A DNA stretch of 64,000 bases, taken from the NCBI GenBank assembly GCA_014058105.1, contig JACGCM010000699.1, positions 59,967 through 123,966 on the forward strand, read 5' to 3'. The stretch comes from Kingdonia uniflora (lineage: Eukaryota; Streptophyta; Magnoliopsida; Ranunculales; Circaeasteraceae). The notes below the pieces were generated by a model, which worked only from the letters and a program-made list of their open reading frames with translations, was not told the origin of the DNA and searched no databases. Positions 45,346-55,559 of the stretch are shown in pieces (position 1 is the stretch's first letter; every line of letters begins with the position of its first letter). The position numbers and the translations under genes were made by a program.

Positions 45346-45969
45346 GATTATAAGCCGACATCTTAAAAGACCCGCAAGCGCACGGTGTACCGTTAAGTAC
45401 AAGGGTAAGTGGGGTCGAATCCCAAGAGACTTGTGGTGCAAATTATGTTTCGAGCTACTAATTTTATCCAATAAGAATGAGTTTTGGGTTTTTATAAGTA
45501 AAGAAATTAAAATAAAACATAAACTAGAAAAGGTGTTGATACGACTGGAGAGGAAACTAAGGCGCGATTCCACTCCATCCGTTGTAACCTTGAGATAGTG
45601 TACCTAGTTAGAGTATTCACGAATTCCCGTATCACATTTCCCATCGCATATCTTTGGTCGGGTATATACAATACATCATGAGATAAAATAATTATTGATT
45701 GGGAACTACCCATAAATAAAGTTATTCAACCATGGTCCAGTTGACAAGCATGGATTAGGTTCTCTTTTCCATGTTCCTAGCCTATCTTGTTATGGTCAAA
45801 CAAGATGGTTACTCATATTCCTTATTCCTCCTAATTCTAGCTATGGTCAAGCATAGGACGAAGGAATACGAATATGCAATTTTCCGCGATAAAGAAAAAG
45901 TAATTACTCTAACTAAGCTACGCAATCTACACTAAGGCTACATTGGGTGGAGCTTCCTCTAGCCTTGGA
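45346..45969. repeat. Unclassified plant repeat
   Basis: It begins near ACCCGCAAGCGCACGG, GTACCGTTAAGTACAAGGGT, then TCGAATCCCAAGAGACTTG, a phrase that recurs in many plant LTR-type repeats. No coding domain. I cannot assign a family from the sequence alone. It truncates the CACTA cargo on the left and runs into a Tat LTR fragment on the right. Confidence 0.45.
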
Positions 45970-46187
45970 TAAGTTATTTCTAAATTTAGAAATAACTTAT
46001 AATAAGATATCATCAGCCTCAAACAATAAAAATCACCATTACAAAAACCCTCAACATGAGGTCATAGTTTTTTATACATATTCATAGGTTTTCAACGCTA
46101 AATACCTGTGTCATTTCTTGTTTATTAGATTTTTGTCATAGGTACATTGGTGTAAGGACTAATTCCTAACCACTTCGAGCTTACGGG
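45970..46187 (+). repeat. Tat-type LTR fragment
   Basis: It matches 57610-57815 and the reverse of 43255-43440 (AATAAGATATCATCAGCCTCA, AACCCTCAACATGAGGTC, CTAAATACCTGTGTCATTTC, TTGGTGTAAGGACTAATTC). At its left edge is a perfect 28-bp palindrome, AAGTTATTTCTAAA and its complement (45970-45997), where the other copies have TATTTCTAAGTCGA. Confidence 0.7.
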
Positions 46188-46280
46188 TCCCTAGAAAAAA
46201 AATATAGATCAAATACAAATAGTAAATGCGTTGTTAACGGTGAAATCCACCAAGTAATAGGCTAGAGGAAGATTAGCTAC

Positions 46281-47093
46281 TCAAGTGAGATAATATCCTT
46301 AGCTTGGTCGAGCTAGACAAGAAATCGCGCCTGTGTATCCCCTTAGGAAATCTCTTTAAATAAACATGTTAGCGGTTTATCAACCAATATTATAATAGGA
46401 TTGCAAACACATTTAAAACATTAAATCATTCTACATTAGGAGATATTTAAGGGAATATCCCTGCTCATCTTTGCATGTCATATCATCACAACTTTATACA
46501 TATATTCCTCTGATCTTTTCCTTATCGCTATTCCTTTCTCTAACTCTAATCTCAATTTCACTTATCTTATAACTCTTTACCTGGATTATACTTACCTAGT
46601 TATTATTTTATATCTCCTTATCTATTACTCTATCTCATTCACTTATCTTTCTTCTTCAACACTTATCTTATTAGTAGGTTATTTAGCTTTGTTGGGTTTT
46701 AGTGAGCCGTGGTTTGCTCACTCTCATAATTTTAACCATTTCAGAGGTTGAGTAGCTTGGATTGCTGCGAGGTTCAGCCAGATTGTAGCCTATTTTTGCC
46801 GCTGCAGATTTTATTTAGTTTAGACTTTTTTGTATGTGATCTAGCATATGTCGTTATACTTTATTCTGGACATTGTGTATATTTCAGTCAGATATGTGTA
46901 TATGTCTTTCGCTTCCGCTATGTTGTTATTATACTTTCTTACTCTGATGATTATTGTTATAAGTGAATATCCGAGCCAGAATTTGTCTACGGCTTAGCTA
47001 TTTATGGGGTAAAATCTTTGGATTCCCTGACCTGTACAGCTTCGAATCTAGTGATTGGTCAAGTTACCGATGATTAGATTTTGGGGCTTGACA
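46281..47093 (+). repeat. 5' LTR (3' portion) of chromovirus
   Basis: It starts where homology with the 3' LTR begins (TCAAGTGAGATAATATCC) and ends GGGCTTGACA at 47093, directly before the primer site. The last 110 bp resemble the ends of the LARD-like LTRs at 2493 and 7975. The upstream 1.8 kb of this LTR is missing, replaced by other repeats. Confidence 0.88.
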
Positions 47094-47097
47094 GACT

Positions 47098-47117
47098 TGG
47101 TATCAGAGCATAAGGTT
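47098..47117 (+). other. Primer binding site (initiator Met tRNA)
   Basis: TGGTATCAGAGCATAAGGTT begins four bases after the LTR end, an exact TGGTATCAGAGC core. Confidence 0.92.
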
Positions 47118-47270
47118 AATCCTTATCCCTGTTATTGCAAATCATATGGCGAGTTATTCCTTAGACGGAGTTAGGATAGATTATTTTTGGATCTCAATAT
47201 TTTATCGTATTCCTTTCCGTTATTAATCCTTTCCTATCCGTTCCCGAGTTGTGTTTCTTTGTTCAAATAG

Positions 47271-48166
47271 ATGGCTTGAGGTGGCAGAGGCAGAGGTTGT
47301 GCTAGGACTCGTGGGGGTTTGCGTAGTGGTACAGTGGCCAATGAGCCAGTGGTTAGTCAGAGGAGCACGGGGTCTGTTCCGATCCCTCAGGCAGAGTCGA
47401 TAGTTTCTGAGGCTGGGGTTGGTGTGGGAGTAGCACTAGGGGTTCCGATTCATCAGGGTACCTACTTACTCCAGTGATTCCAGAGCAGCCAGGCATCTTA
47501 CCAGCGGTAGCTATTTCGGGCGTTTCAACAGGGATGAGACAGTTTATGGAGAGTTTTGCCACTTCATTTCAGCAGGCCAGGAGCCGGGTACCTAGAGAGC
47601 ACAGTTACTTAGAGTAGCTCTAGAGGTACAAACATCTGACATTTTCTGGCACATTGATTCCTCCTGAGACCGAGGCGTGGTTCAAGTCTATTGAGAAGAC
47701 TTTAGACGCGATGAAGTGTCCTGACGATCAGTCGGTGATACTTGCAGCATACCTATTACACAGGAAAGCAGATAATTTGTGGGATACGGCCAGGAGAGCA
47801 GTTGTAGAGACTCTTATTCCTTGGGCAGTTTTCCTGGACCTATTCTTTAGGCAATATTTTCCGCAGAGCTACAGAGACACCTGTATTTCAGAGTTCTATG
47901 CACTTGAGCAGGGTGATATGAGCATTGCCAGATATGACAAGCATTTCAACGAACTTGCTCGTTATGCACCGTTCATCGCTCAGGATGAGGAGCAGAAGAA
48001 GATGAAGTTTTTGAAAGGTCTTCGCCCATTCTTCAGGAGATTTATTATCTCTTCTGGTGTTAGCACTTACAGAGAGGTTTTGTCTAAAGCTTTGGCTTTG
48101 GAACAAAATGACGTCGAAGATCACAAGTCAAAGGACTTGAGAAGCCAGCAGAGACATGACCTCTGA
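47271..48166 (+). pseudogene. Chromovirus gag
   Basis: Gag forms the particle that packages the RNA. The ATG at 47271 is followed two codons later by a TGA, then a Gly/Arg-rich start (GGRGRGCARTRGGLRSGT). After a frameshift the retrotransposon gag domain is open from 47641 to 48166: PPETEAWFKSIEKTLDAMKC, then DLFFRQYFPQSYRDTCISEF and ELARYAPFIAQDEEQKKMKF. The CCHC zinc knuckle that should follow is absent because the sequence jumps to RNase H at 48172 after a TGA stop. Confidence 0.87.
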
Positions 48167-48171
48167 CTCAT

Positions 48172-50187
48172 TTGACACAAAAGGACGTTCGGTTTGGTTG
48201 GGACAACAGGTGTTCTTCAGCTTTCAGAGAGTTGAAGAAGAGATTTACGGCAACACCAGCTCTGATTGATCCATCCAGTGGGCAGAAGTATAGAGTATAC
48301 AGTGATGCATCGCTTAGTGGACTTGGTTGCTTGTTGATGCAGGAGGGAAAGGTTGTGGCTTATTCTTTTAGACAACTTAAGGTACACGAGAGGAATTACC
48401 CTACTCATGATCTCGAGTTGGCAGCAGTGGTTTATGCGCTGTTGATTTGGAGACACTACCTTTACGGGGAGAGATTCAGGCTCTTTTCCGATCACAAGAG
48501 CTTACGGTTTCTTTTCTCGCAGAAAGAGCTGAACATGAGACAGCGCAGATGGATGGAATTTCTGAAGGACTACGATGTCGACAGGCAGTATCGCCCAGGG
48601 AAGGCGAACGTGGTGGCTGACACTTTAAGTCGTTTGCCTAGGGGATTACTTGCATGTCTGATGATTCGTGAGTGGTCGATACTTAACGACATTGCGCATT
48701 CCGGACTTATTTTATGTTTACAGGATACGAGTAGTTTTATCGCGATACTGGGAGTTCAGCCTTCGTTGATTTCTCATATTATTGAGGCTCAGCAGCAGGA
48801 TGATAAATTACTATCTTGGGCTTCAGACATCACCACACCAGATTGGACATTTAGTTCAAATGGCACCATCAGATACAGGGGCAGATTATGCATGCCAGAT
48901 TTTGAGGTACTGAAGCGCAAGGTTTTGAGCGAGTCTTACGGTTCAAGATATACTATTCATCCAGGAGGTACGAAGATGTACCAGGACCTGAAGAGATATT
49001 ATTGGTGGGACAATATGAAGCGAGAGATAGCTGATTTTATTTCCAAATGTTCAACTTGCCAGTAGGTGAAGGTCGAGCACCAGAAACCAGTAGGACAGCT
49101 TAAACCTTTACCTATTCTAGAGTAGAAATGGGAGCATGTGACGATAGACTTCATATCGGGTTTACCTCGGACGAAGAAATAACACGATTCTATTTGGGTG
49201 ATTATGGACCGATTGACCAAATTGACACATTTCATTCCGGTTCGCACGACTATGACTACTGGCGAGTTGAGCAGGATATATGTGAGGGAGATTGTTCATT
49301 TACACGGGGTTCTAGTGTCTATTGTGTCTGATAGAGATACCAGGTTTACCAGCAACTTTTAGCAGAGTTTTCAGCATGCTATAGATACTAGACTGGATCT
49401 CAGTACAACATTTTACCCTGAGACCGACGGTCAGACAGAGCGAGTTCACCAGATCCTTGAGGATATTCTTTGGGCTTGTGTTTTGGACTTCAAGGGCGGC
49501 TGGGATGAGTACTTACCTTGGGCAGAGTTTGCTTACAACAACAGCTTTCAGTCGAGTATCGGGATGGCACCTTATGAGACTTTATATGGATGACCGCGCA
49601 GATCACCGCTGAGTTGGGCAGAGGTTGGAGAGCAGAGTTTACTTGGGCCAGACTTAGTTCAGGAGACCACAGAGGCAGTTACTATTATCAGGGACCGACT
49701 ACGTACAGCTCAAAGCCGACAGAAGAGTTATGCCAACACCCGCAGGAGATCGTTAGAGTTTCAAATCAGGGATCATGTTTTGCTGAAGGTTTCGCCGATG
49801 AGGGGCGTAATGCGTTTCAGCAAGAAAAGGAAGCTAGCTCTAAGATATATTGGTCCGTTCGAGATTTTGGACAGAGTTGGGGAGTTAACGTACCGATTAG
49901 TATTACCGCCGCAGCTGAGCAGAGTTCTTAGCATCTTCCACGTTTCTATGCTGAGAAAGTATGAGTGGGATCCTACTCACGTGATTGATTGGGAACCGAT
50001 AGTGGTTCAGAGTGATGCCTCGTATATCGAGCATCCGGCGTGTATTTTGGATCACGAGGAAAAGGTTCTTCGCAGCAAGGTTATTCCGTTTGTGAAAGTC
50101 CGGTGGAGTCACCATGGGCCAGAGGAGGCTACCTGGGAGCTGGAGGCCGATGTGAGGAGGCACTATCCACATTTAATCTCAGGATGA
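48172..50187 (+). pseudogene. Chromovirus pol remnant: RNase H, integrase, chromodomain
   Basis: It opens in the RT connection (FGWDNRCSSAFRELKKRF). RNase H follows with its acidic residues in YSDASLSGLGCLLM, DLELAAVVYALLIWRHYLYG and LFSDHKSL. Integrase: the first zinc His of the usual EAHSSRYSIHPG is Tyr here (ESYGSRYTIHPG), while CSTCQ remains. Catalytic residues are visible in TIDFISGLPR (Asp), [13 protein letters not shown] (Asp) and TDGQTERVHQILED (Glu). The C-terminus carries KVRWSHHGPEEATWELE and HYPHL, the chromodomain-like tail of Tekay elements that targets heterochromatin. Five or more stops in the integrase and one frameshift near 49590 disable it. RT palm and protease are deleted. 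Confidence 0.9.
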
Positions 50188-50223
50188 GGTATGCGTTTAA
50201 TTTCGGGGACGAAATTTCTTTTT

Positions 50224-50235
50224 AGGGGGGTAGAT
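50224..50235 (+). other. Polypurine tract of chromovirus
   Basis: AGGGGGGTAGAT directly before TGTAATAACCC; equivalent to the tract at 3404-3417. Confidence 0.85.
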
Positions 50236-52221
50236 TGTAATAACCCGTATTTTATTTATTTTATTTATTCGCATATATTCCAATTTCATATATATTCCTA
50301 TTCTTTATCACATCTGCATATTATTCCTTCACGTTATATTCCGCATATACTCTTTCATCCATTATGCATCCATTTATTCATTTTGGCAGGTTTTGTATGT
50401 TAGATTCTTTTTATGTAGGTTCGGTGGTACGTTGGTTATTCGGAGAAGGAGGTGGCGTTGTGGCCTTGGGAACCCCTAGATGGGTTGGTGGTGATGTTTG
50501 TTTGATGTGTTTGTAGTTTGGTGCGGTTCCGGTGGGCCGTTGGATTGGCTGATAGGTTTTCGGAGTTTTCGGTGCAAAGATTCCTTTTTGGGGGTTTAGG
50601 CATTTTGGTGGCCGTGAGGCGATGGAGGTGGTGTTTATACCTTGGAAAACCTTTGTTGGGATTGTAGAAGTATTTTGTGTGGTGGTGTTGGTGGCTTGGT
50701 TTGATTTCAGGGTGTCCGGGGTTGGCCGTTAGGTTTTCAGGGTTTTCCCTCTTACAGTTTCTATTCACTGTTCATTAAAGATTCTCTATATTCGAATATT
50801 TTTTTATCTTACTCGAATATTTTTTGGCAGAGAAAATATATTCGAATATTTTTTTATCTTACTCTAATATTTTTGGTAGGGGAAAAATAATCGAATATTT
50901 TTGAAAATATTCGAATATTTCGGGTAAACAAAAAAAAATTAGCTTTTCCTTTTAAGCCTAAAAGCAGGTTTTGGTTGTTTTAAAACCTTTTTACTCTCTC
51001 TCTCTCCTCTCCCAAAATCTAACCCAAATCCTTCCCAAACTCAAATCCTCCCCTCTTCCCCAAACTCTTATCAAATCCGTTCCCTCACTCCAGATTCCTC
51101 GCCAAGCTTTGCTGCGATCTTCGCCATTATCCTAGGTGAGAAATTCTCTATTCCTTTCCATCCATTTTTGTTCAATTTGGCGTGGATTGATTTCTAGGGT
51201 TTAGTTTATTGTTTGATTTCTCAAATTGATTGTTTATTTGTTACCCTGGTTGATTATTATAGCCCGCTCAGTGTTCCGTTTACCTCATCGTGATTCTGGG
51301 TTCAGAGTTCCATTTTGGTTACCGCGGAATTCGTGCATTATTATCAGGCGAGTTCCCTTCATCCCTAAATTCCTTCTACTAGTTGATTAGTGTTTTTTTA
51401 GAGTGATTACTCAATGTTAGAGAGGATATGTGAATTAACTATAGTATAGCCTAGATATATTCTCCTGTGTAGTTATTAAACATGTTAGTTATTTATGTGA
51501 CTTGGGTTTTTGTTTGTGTTGGTCGTTAAGCTTGGTTAGAAACTGTCTGTATATTATTTTAATGGCTTGTTTGTACACTGGGTTCCAGTTTTAAGAGACT
51601 AATGAGTTTTGGATGTTATGAGGGCAAAGTCATAGTTCATCTGTGTTTAGGATTATTGCCATACTCTGAGGCAGGTAGATATCCAATGATTGTTGTCGGG
51701 TTAATGACTACTATATTTTGATCTTCGGGATCTGTCGCACCTTTTAAAATCGTAAAAAAAACCATTTAACTTATTGAGATTGTATACACAAAAGAACTCT
51801 GCATCGATTAACCCTCGAAAGGTTCTAGGATGTCCTTAATCGGGTTAAAATAGTAGGTGAGTTGGCACTGGCACTATTATACCTGTTCACCCATTCGGGA
51901 GTATGGGATGGTATGAGACAGAGTCAGAATGGTGCAAACTTAGTCCTCGTTGAGGTTGTAATTCCTTGGAATACTAAATAGAGTTCGGACGATAGGCTCT
52001 GTGGGTCGCAAAGCCCAGAACACTCTGATCAAGTAAGATAATATCCTTAGCTTGGTCGAGCTAGACAAGAAATCGTGCCTGTATATCCCCTTAGCAAATC
52101 TCTTTAAATAAACATGTTAGCAGCTGATTAACCAATATTATAATAGGATTGCAAGCACATTTAAAACATTAAATCATTCTGCATTAGGAGATATTTATGG
52201 GAATATCCCTGCTCATCTTTG
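50236..52221 (+). repeat. 3' LTR (5' portion) of chromovirus
   Basis: It opens TGTAATAACCCG and runs 1986 bp to 52221, where the match with the 5' LTR stops at CATCTTTG. The missing last 620 bp are present in the 5' LTR at 46474-47093. A block at 50465-50690 is shared with 3590-3800 of the LARD-like LTR. A candidate leader with splice donor CTAG|GTGAGA lies at 51136. Confidence 0.88.
50788..50925 (+). repeat. TTCGAATATT box array in LTR U3
   Basis: Two tandem units of about 50 bp (50788-50837 and the next) plus two further boxes give six sites of the form (T/C)TCGAATATT or close variants, at about 50790, 50813, 50840, 50863 (mutated), 50890 and 50909. Four contain the palindrome ATTCGAAT or a near match. 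The array lies upstream of the CT-rich leader, where a retrotransposon enhancer would be expected. Confidence 0.7.
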
Positions 52222-52322
52222 TAAAGAAATATAATATAAATACGAATTGTCGGGGATTTAAAATAATCTCGAAAATTGTATAAATAGGGGAAATGAGTGT
52301 AGATATGAGTAAGATATAGAAG

Positions 52323-52676
52323 ATGGTGTGGACTCAATCTGAGAGAATTTATTATGCCATTGAGGGACGATTGGCGATTAAGATAGCTGAAGTGCAGGAA
52401 CAGATCTTTGGCTTGCTAGATTATGATGCTGACTTGCCAGTGTCCGAGTATCAATTTGAAGGTTTGAATTGGATGGGTAGAATACTTGAGTTAGGACGTC
52501 GCTTCTACAAGGAGCTATTCCAAGAATTGATTGTTGAATCTTCAGCTCGAAAAGATGTTGTGAGACTAATTGCTAAAGAAGAGATTGAGTTAGAAGATGT
52601 GAGGATTACAGGAGGCGAACTGATTAGGTGTGGCTTTCTCGAACATCTGGGATGTTTCATGTGTTATTATATGTGA
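52323..52676 (+). CDS. Short antisense ORF of element C, unknown function
   Basis: A 117-codon intact frame starting MVWTQSERIYYAIEGRLAIK, with KIAEVQEQIFGLLDYDADLP, ELGRRFYKELFQELIVES and a charged C-terminus. ATG at 52323 (an AGATGG context) and a clean TGA at 52674. Helical, Glu-rich, with no known domain. Position equals the short frames in elements A and B. Whether it is expressed is unknown. Confidence 0.4.
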   Translation: MVWTQSERIYYAIEGRLAIKIAEVQEQIFGLLDYDADLPVSEYQFEGLNWMGRILELGRRFYKELFQELIVESSARKDVVRLIAKEEIELEDVRITGGELIRCGFLEHLGCFMCYYM

Positions 52677-52820
52677 GGGAGTAATTTGTATGAGATTGAA
52701 TAATTGTTAAGGAAATGTAATTAGAATGACATTTTGAAATTGTCCTTTTTTGTTGCAAATGTTATTGTGACTGTTTTGAATAAAGAATTTAAATTTTTGA
52801 AAAGTTAAAACTTTGGAAAT

Positions 52821-53150
52821 GACGTCAGCACTTCTATAAGTAGTAGAAGCCAGAATAGAAAAAATAGGTAGCTTTGATTATTGTCTATTTTGCTAGTGCA
52901 GAGAAAGTTCTATTGCATGTGAGTTTGAGGCAGCATGAGTGCAGGGAGGTCGGAGAAAGATTTGGGTAAAAGAGATGAAATATATTAAAATATATGGCAG
53001 GCAGCAATGATGGGAAGGTATTTTTACCAAAAAGGTGCAAAACGTCTAATATTAATTGTGGAAGGGACGCCACGGCTCCAAAACTGAGGGCGGCTCGTGC
53101 AAGGCCCAATAATTGCCAACAGTTAGAGAGAGACTATAAATAATATTTTA
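52821..53150 (+). promoter_or_regulatory. Candidate promoter of the antisense gene in element C
   Basis: A perfect TGACGTCA palindrome (bZIP/TGA-factor site, as-1-like) at 52821-52828 is followed by CTATAAGTAG at 52835. A second TATA-like CTATAAATA lies at about 53134, ahead of an AGAGAGAGGAAAGAG leader and then the gene start at 53632. The TGACGTCA plus TATA spacing of about 8 bp is too short for a classic promoter from that pair, so the 53134 TATA is the better candidate. Confidence 0.4.
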
Positions 53151-53631
53151 TCTTATTCATTGAAATGTTTATAAACTTCTAAAAAATTGAAGAGCAGAGA
53201 GAGAGGAAAGAGAAAAAAATAGCAGAGATTCTTGTAAGAGATTAGACCAAAGTGATCAATAATTAAGGCAAGAGAAGGCTGTAGAGACTGAGTCACGAAG
53301 GTGGCTGTATATAGCAACGTTGTGAATAAAAGATTTGGCGCTGCTTCAGATTCTCTTTCAGACGTTGAAGGTCAGTAGAATGTTTTTGTGATACGGTTAA
53401 TGTGTATTTTTTAAAAGATTATTGTGGTTTTTAAATTTCAAAAAATTACTATTTATAGTAACCTATAAAAATCTGTTTGATATATGCATACAAAAGAGAT
53501 GTAAATGATACACGTATATGTATGATATATGTAAAAAAGATAATAGTAGAACACCTGGACCTGTATGTAGGTAGAGCGAGAGGAGTATTTGTATAGAATC
53601 AAACCTCATCTTAGATTTGCAGTTGAAATGG

Positions 53632-55460
53632 GAAATTTTCCTGCGATAGAGTCGTCTACCTCTAATCGTTCAGGTAAATCAGATAATATAGAATCTGATA
53701 GGGAGAATTAAGTAGGAGTGGTTCAATTTCTAGATTTCCCTGGACAATTGATATCATAGCCTCCGAACTTCGATGTGTTTAGAGAATTTTATAAATCTAA
53801 TGCTCTCATAGGCGAAAGATGGTTAAATTTTGTAGAACATACCTGTAGGCAGTTTAGAAGATATATAGTAGGATCTGAGGAGGAACATTTCTTTTTTGTG
53901 GCTGATTAGAGAAGGAGATATTGGACAGGAGAATAGACGAATCGATCTCTTCGAAGTACTATGACTGGAATGTCCAGGGCGACCTGGAAGTGGGTTTTTT
54001 TATGTTACCTATCTCGGTTGGAGTATGGGTTGAGTCTGCCCCTAAGCAATCTTGCAAAAGGGATAATGAACGTCATAGGGGAATGTTCTACCCAGTTGAA
54101 CGGGAACATGCGGGAGGTAATAAATGTTTGTAAAAGTTTGAATAAGTTGTGGGAGAAGAATGAGGTGGAGAGAAGAATATCTTTTGAAGATGTTTTGCAG
54201 TTTTATGGAATGAAGAATTACTTTGCAAGTGGAGGGGCATATTTTTTTGCGTGCCCGTCTCGACCTCTTTTCTTCGATCTTAATTTAGCTAGTCGAATCT
54301 AGAATGATAATGTGATTTGGGTGAAAGGTGATTGTCTTCAGAGAGATGATGAAGAACCCACATAACTTTTACATAGAACTGTAAAGAGAAGTAAGTGTAA
54401 TAACCTATAACATTGAACTATTAAAATTTAATGTTGTTTTGTTATTGATAATATCTTGTTGTTTGACAGGTCCTCCGTTGAAGGTGAAGAAGATGAAGTC
54501 CCTATTAGATATTGTTGCTCAAGAAGGGGTTGAGCTCGAGGTAGTACTGAAAGAACTCGGTATTAATATAAATAAATGAGATAACAGCAGGTCTGAGAAG
54601 GTTTAGAAGTATCAAGCAACAAGACTAATGACGGGGGTTAGAGGCAACAAGAAGAGCAGAGTTGATGGAGAGAGATGAGCAGTTATGCCAAAGGCCTCTT
54701 CAGTGGATTACGCTAATGTGTCAGAGTCTACCACATCGAGCAAGTTAGCTCGGGTATTTTTGAAGAAGAAGATGTTGAAGCGTGGCTCGACCTCTGGAAT
54801 CACGGGAAGTGGTGAGGCCGAGGGAGAGGCAAAAAATAGAAGGGTAGACCCTTCTACTATACTTATTGGGGTGAAGGTCGTAGATAATCAACTTGGTGAG
54901 GAAGATGAGTTAAAAGTTGTGGTGGATACGGCAAGGCTTGCAGCTCGCAAGGGTGTGGAGGAGATGAGCAAACTGGTAAGTTTGATGATTTGAATGTTTT
55001 CTGACTTTTTTATAGTGATTCGAGCCTAAAAATATGTTTGATTTGTTTTTTACAGGCTGTTCGTTTGATGAAGGGGATCTACCTCGAGGCTGGGAAGGCA
55101 GAGCTCAAGAAGAAGGTAGCTCGATTAAAGTTTGATTTAGCTCAGGAATGGAAGCGACTGGCTTCTGTGAAGGCTGCACAAGAGGTAGAGATTATCGAGC
55201 TAATAGAAGAATCGCAGAAGAATTTGAATAAGGTAGTAGTCTAGCATGATAGACTTTGGCGCCACTACCTCAAAATGGGGTATTCCAAAGTTAAGGTGAA
55301 TGACATTATAAAGGATACCTACATTAAAGAGGATAAGGGTAACGCTGATGGGGCCAGATTTGTAAGATGGTTGGATGGTGTCTCTCCCCAAACTGAGTGA
55401 GAGAACCAAGTGGATGATATTAAGAACTCGGATAATGAGAATAAGAATGAGAAGGTAGAG
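53632..55460 (+). pseudogene. Antisense gene of Tat element C
   Basis: It starts MGNFPAIESSTSNRSGKSDN at 53632. The core (53960-54370) reads YGLSLPLSNLAKGIMNVIGE, QLNGNMREVINVCKSLNKLW, RRISFEDVLQFYGMKNYFAS, RPLFFDLNLASRI, NDNVIWVKGDCLQRDDEEP. This is a diverged form of the core in elements A and B (GLxLPL ... QxNxN ... LNxL ... YxxK). A candidate intron (about 54393-54470, acceptor TTGACAG) is followed by VKKMKSLLDIVAQEGVELEV, a Ser/Thr-rich linker (54685-54840), a coiled coil (LKKKVARLKFDLAQEWKRLA, 55100-55244) and HDRLWRHYLKMGYSKVKVND with an acidic tail to 55460. Stops at 53710, 54299 and others break it. Confidence 0.68.
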
Positions 55461-55559
55461 TAAAATTATTGATTCTTTGGTTGTGTGAATATGAGGGGTT
55501 TGTGAACTTTAACTGCATGGATCAATGTAGGATAAATTTATGTATGCCAAATGATGTTT

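Larger units (their letters stand above)
46281..52221 (+). mobile_element. Tekay/Del-type chromovirus, internally deleted, outer LTR ends missing
   Basis: Plus-strand Ty3/gypsy element: partial 5' LTR, Met-i primer site, gag, then RNase H-integrase-chromodomain, polypurine tract and partial 3' LTR. The two LTR pieces overlap over only 193 bp (46281-46473 against 52029-52221). From the pieces the full LTR would be about 2.6 kb. Protease and most of RT are deleted. The chromodomain-type C-terminus and LTR style point to the Tekay (Del) clade. Confidence 0.87.
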
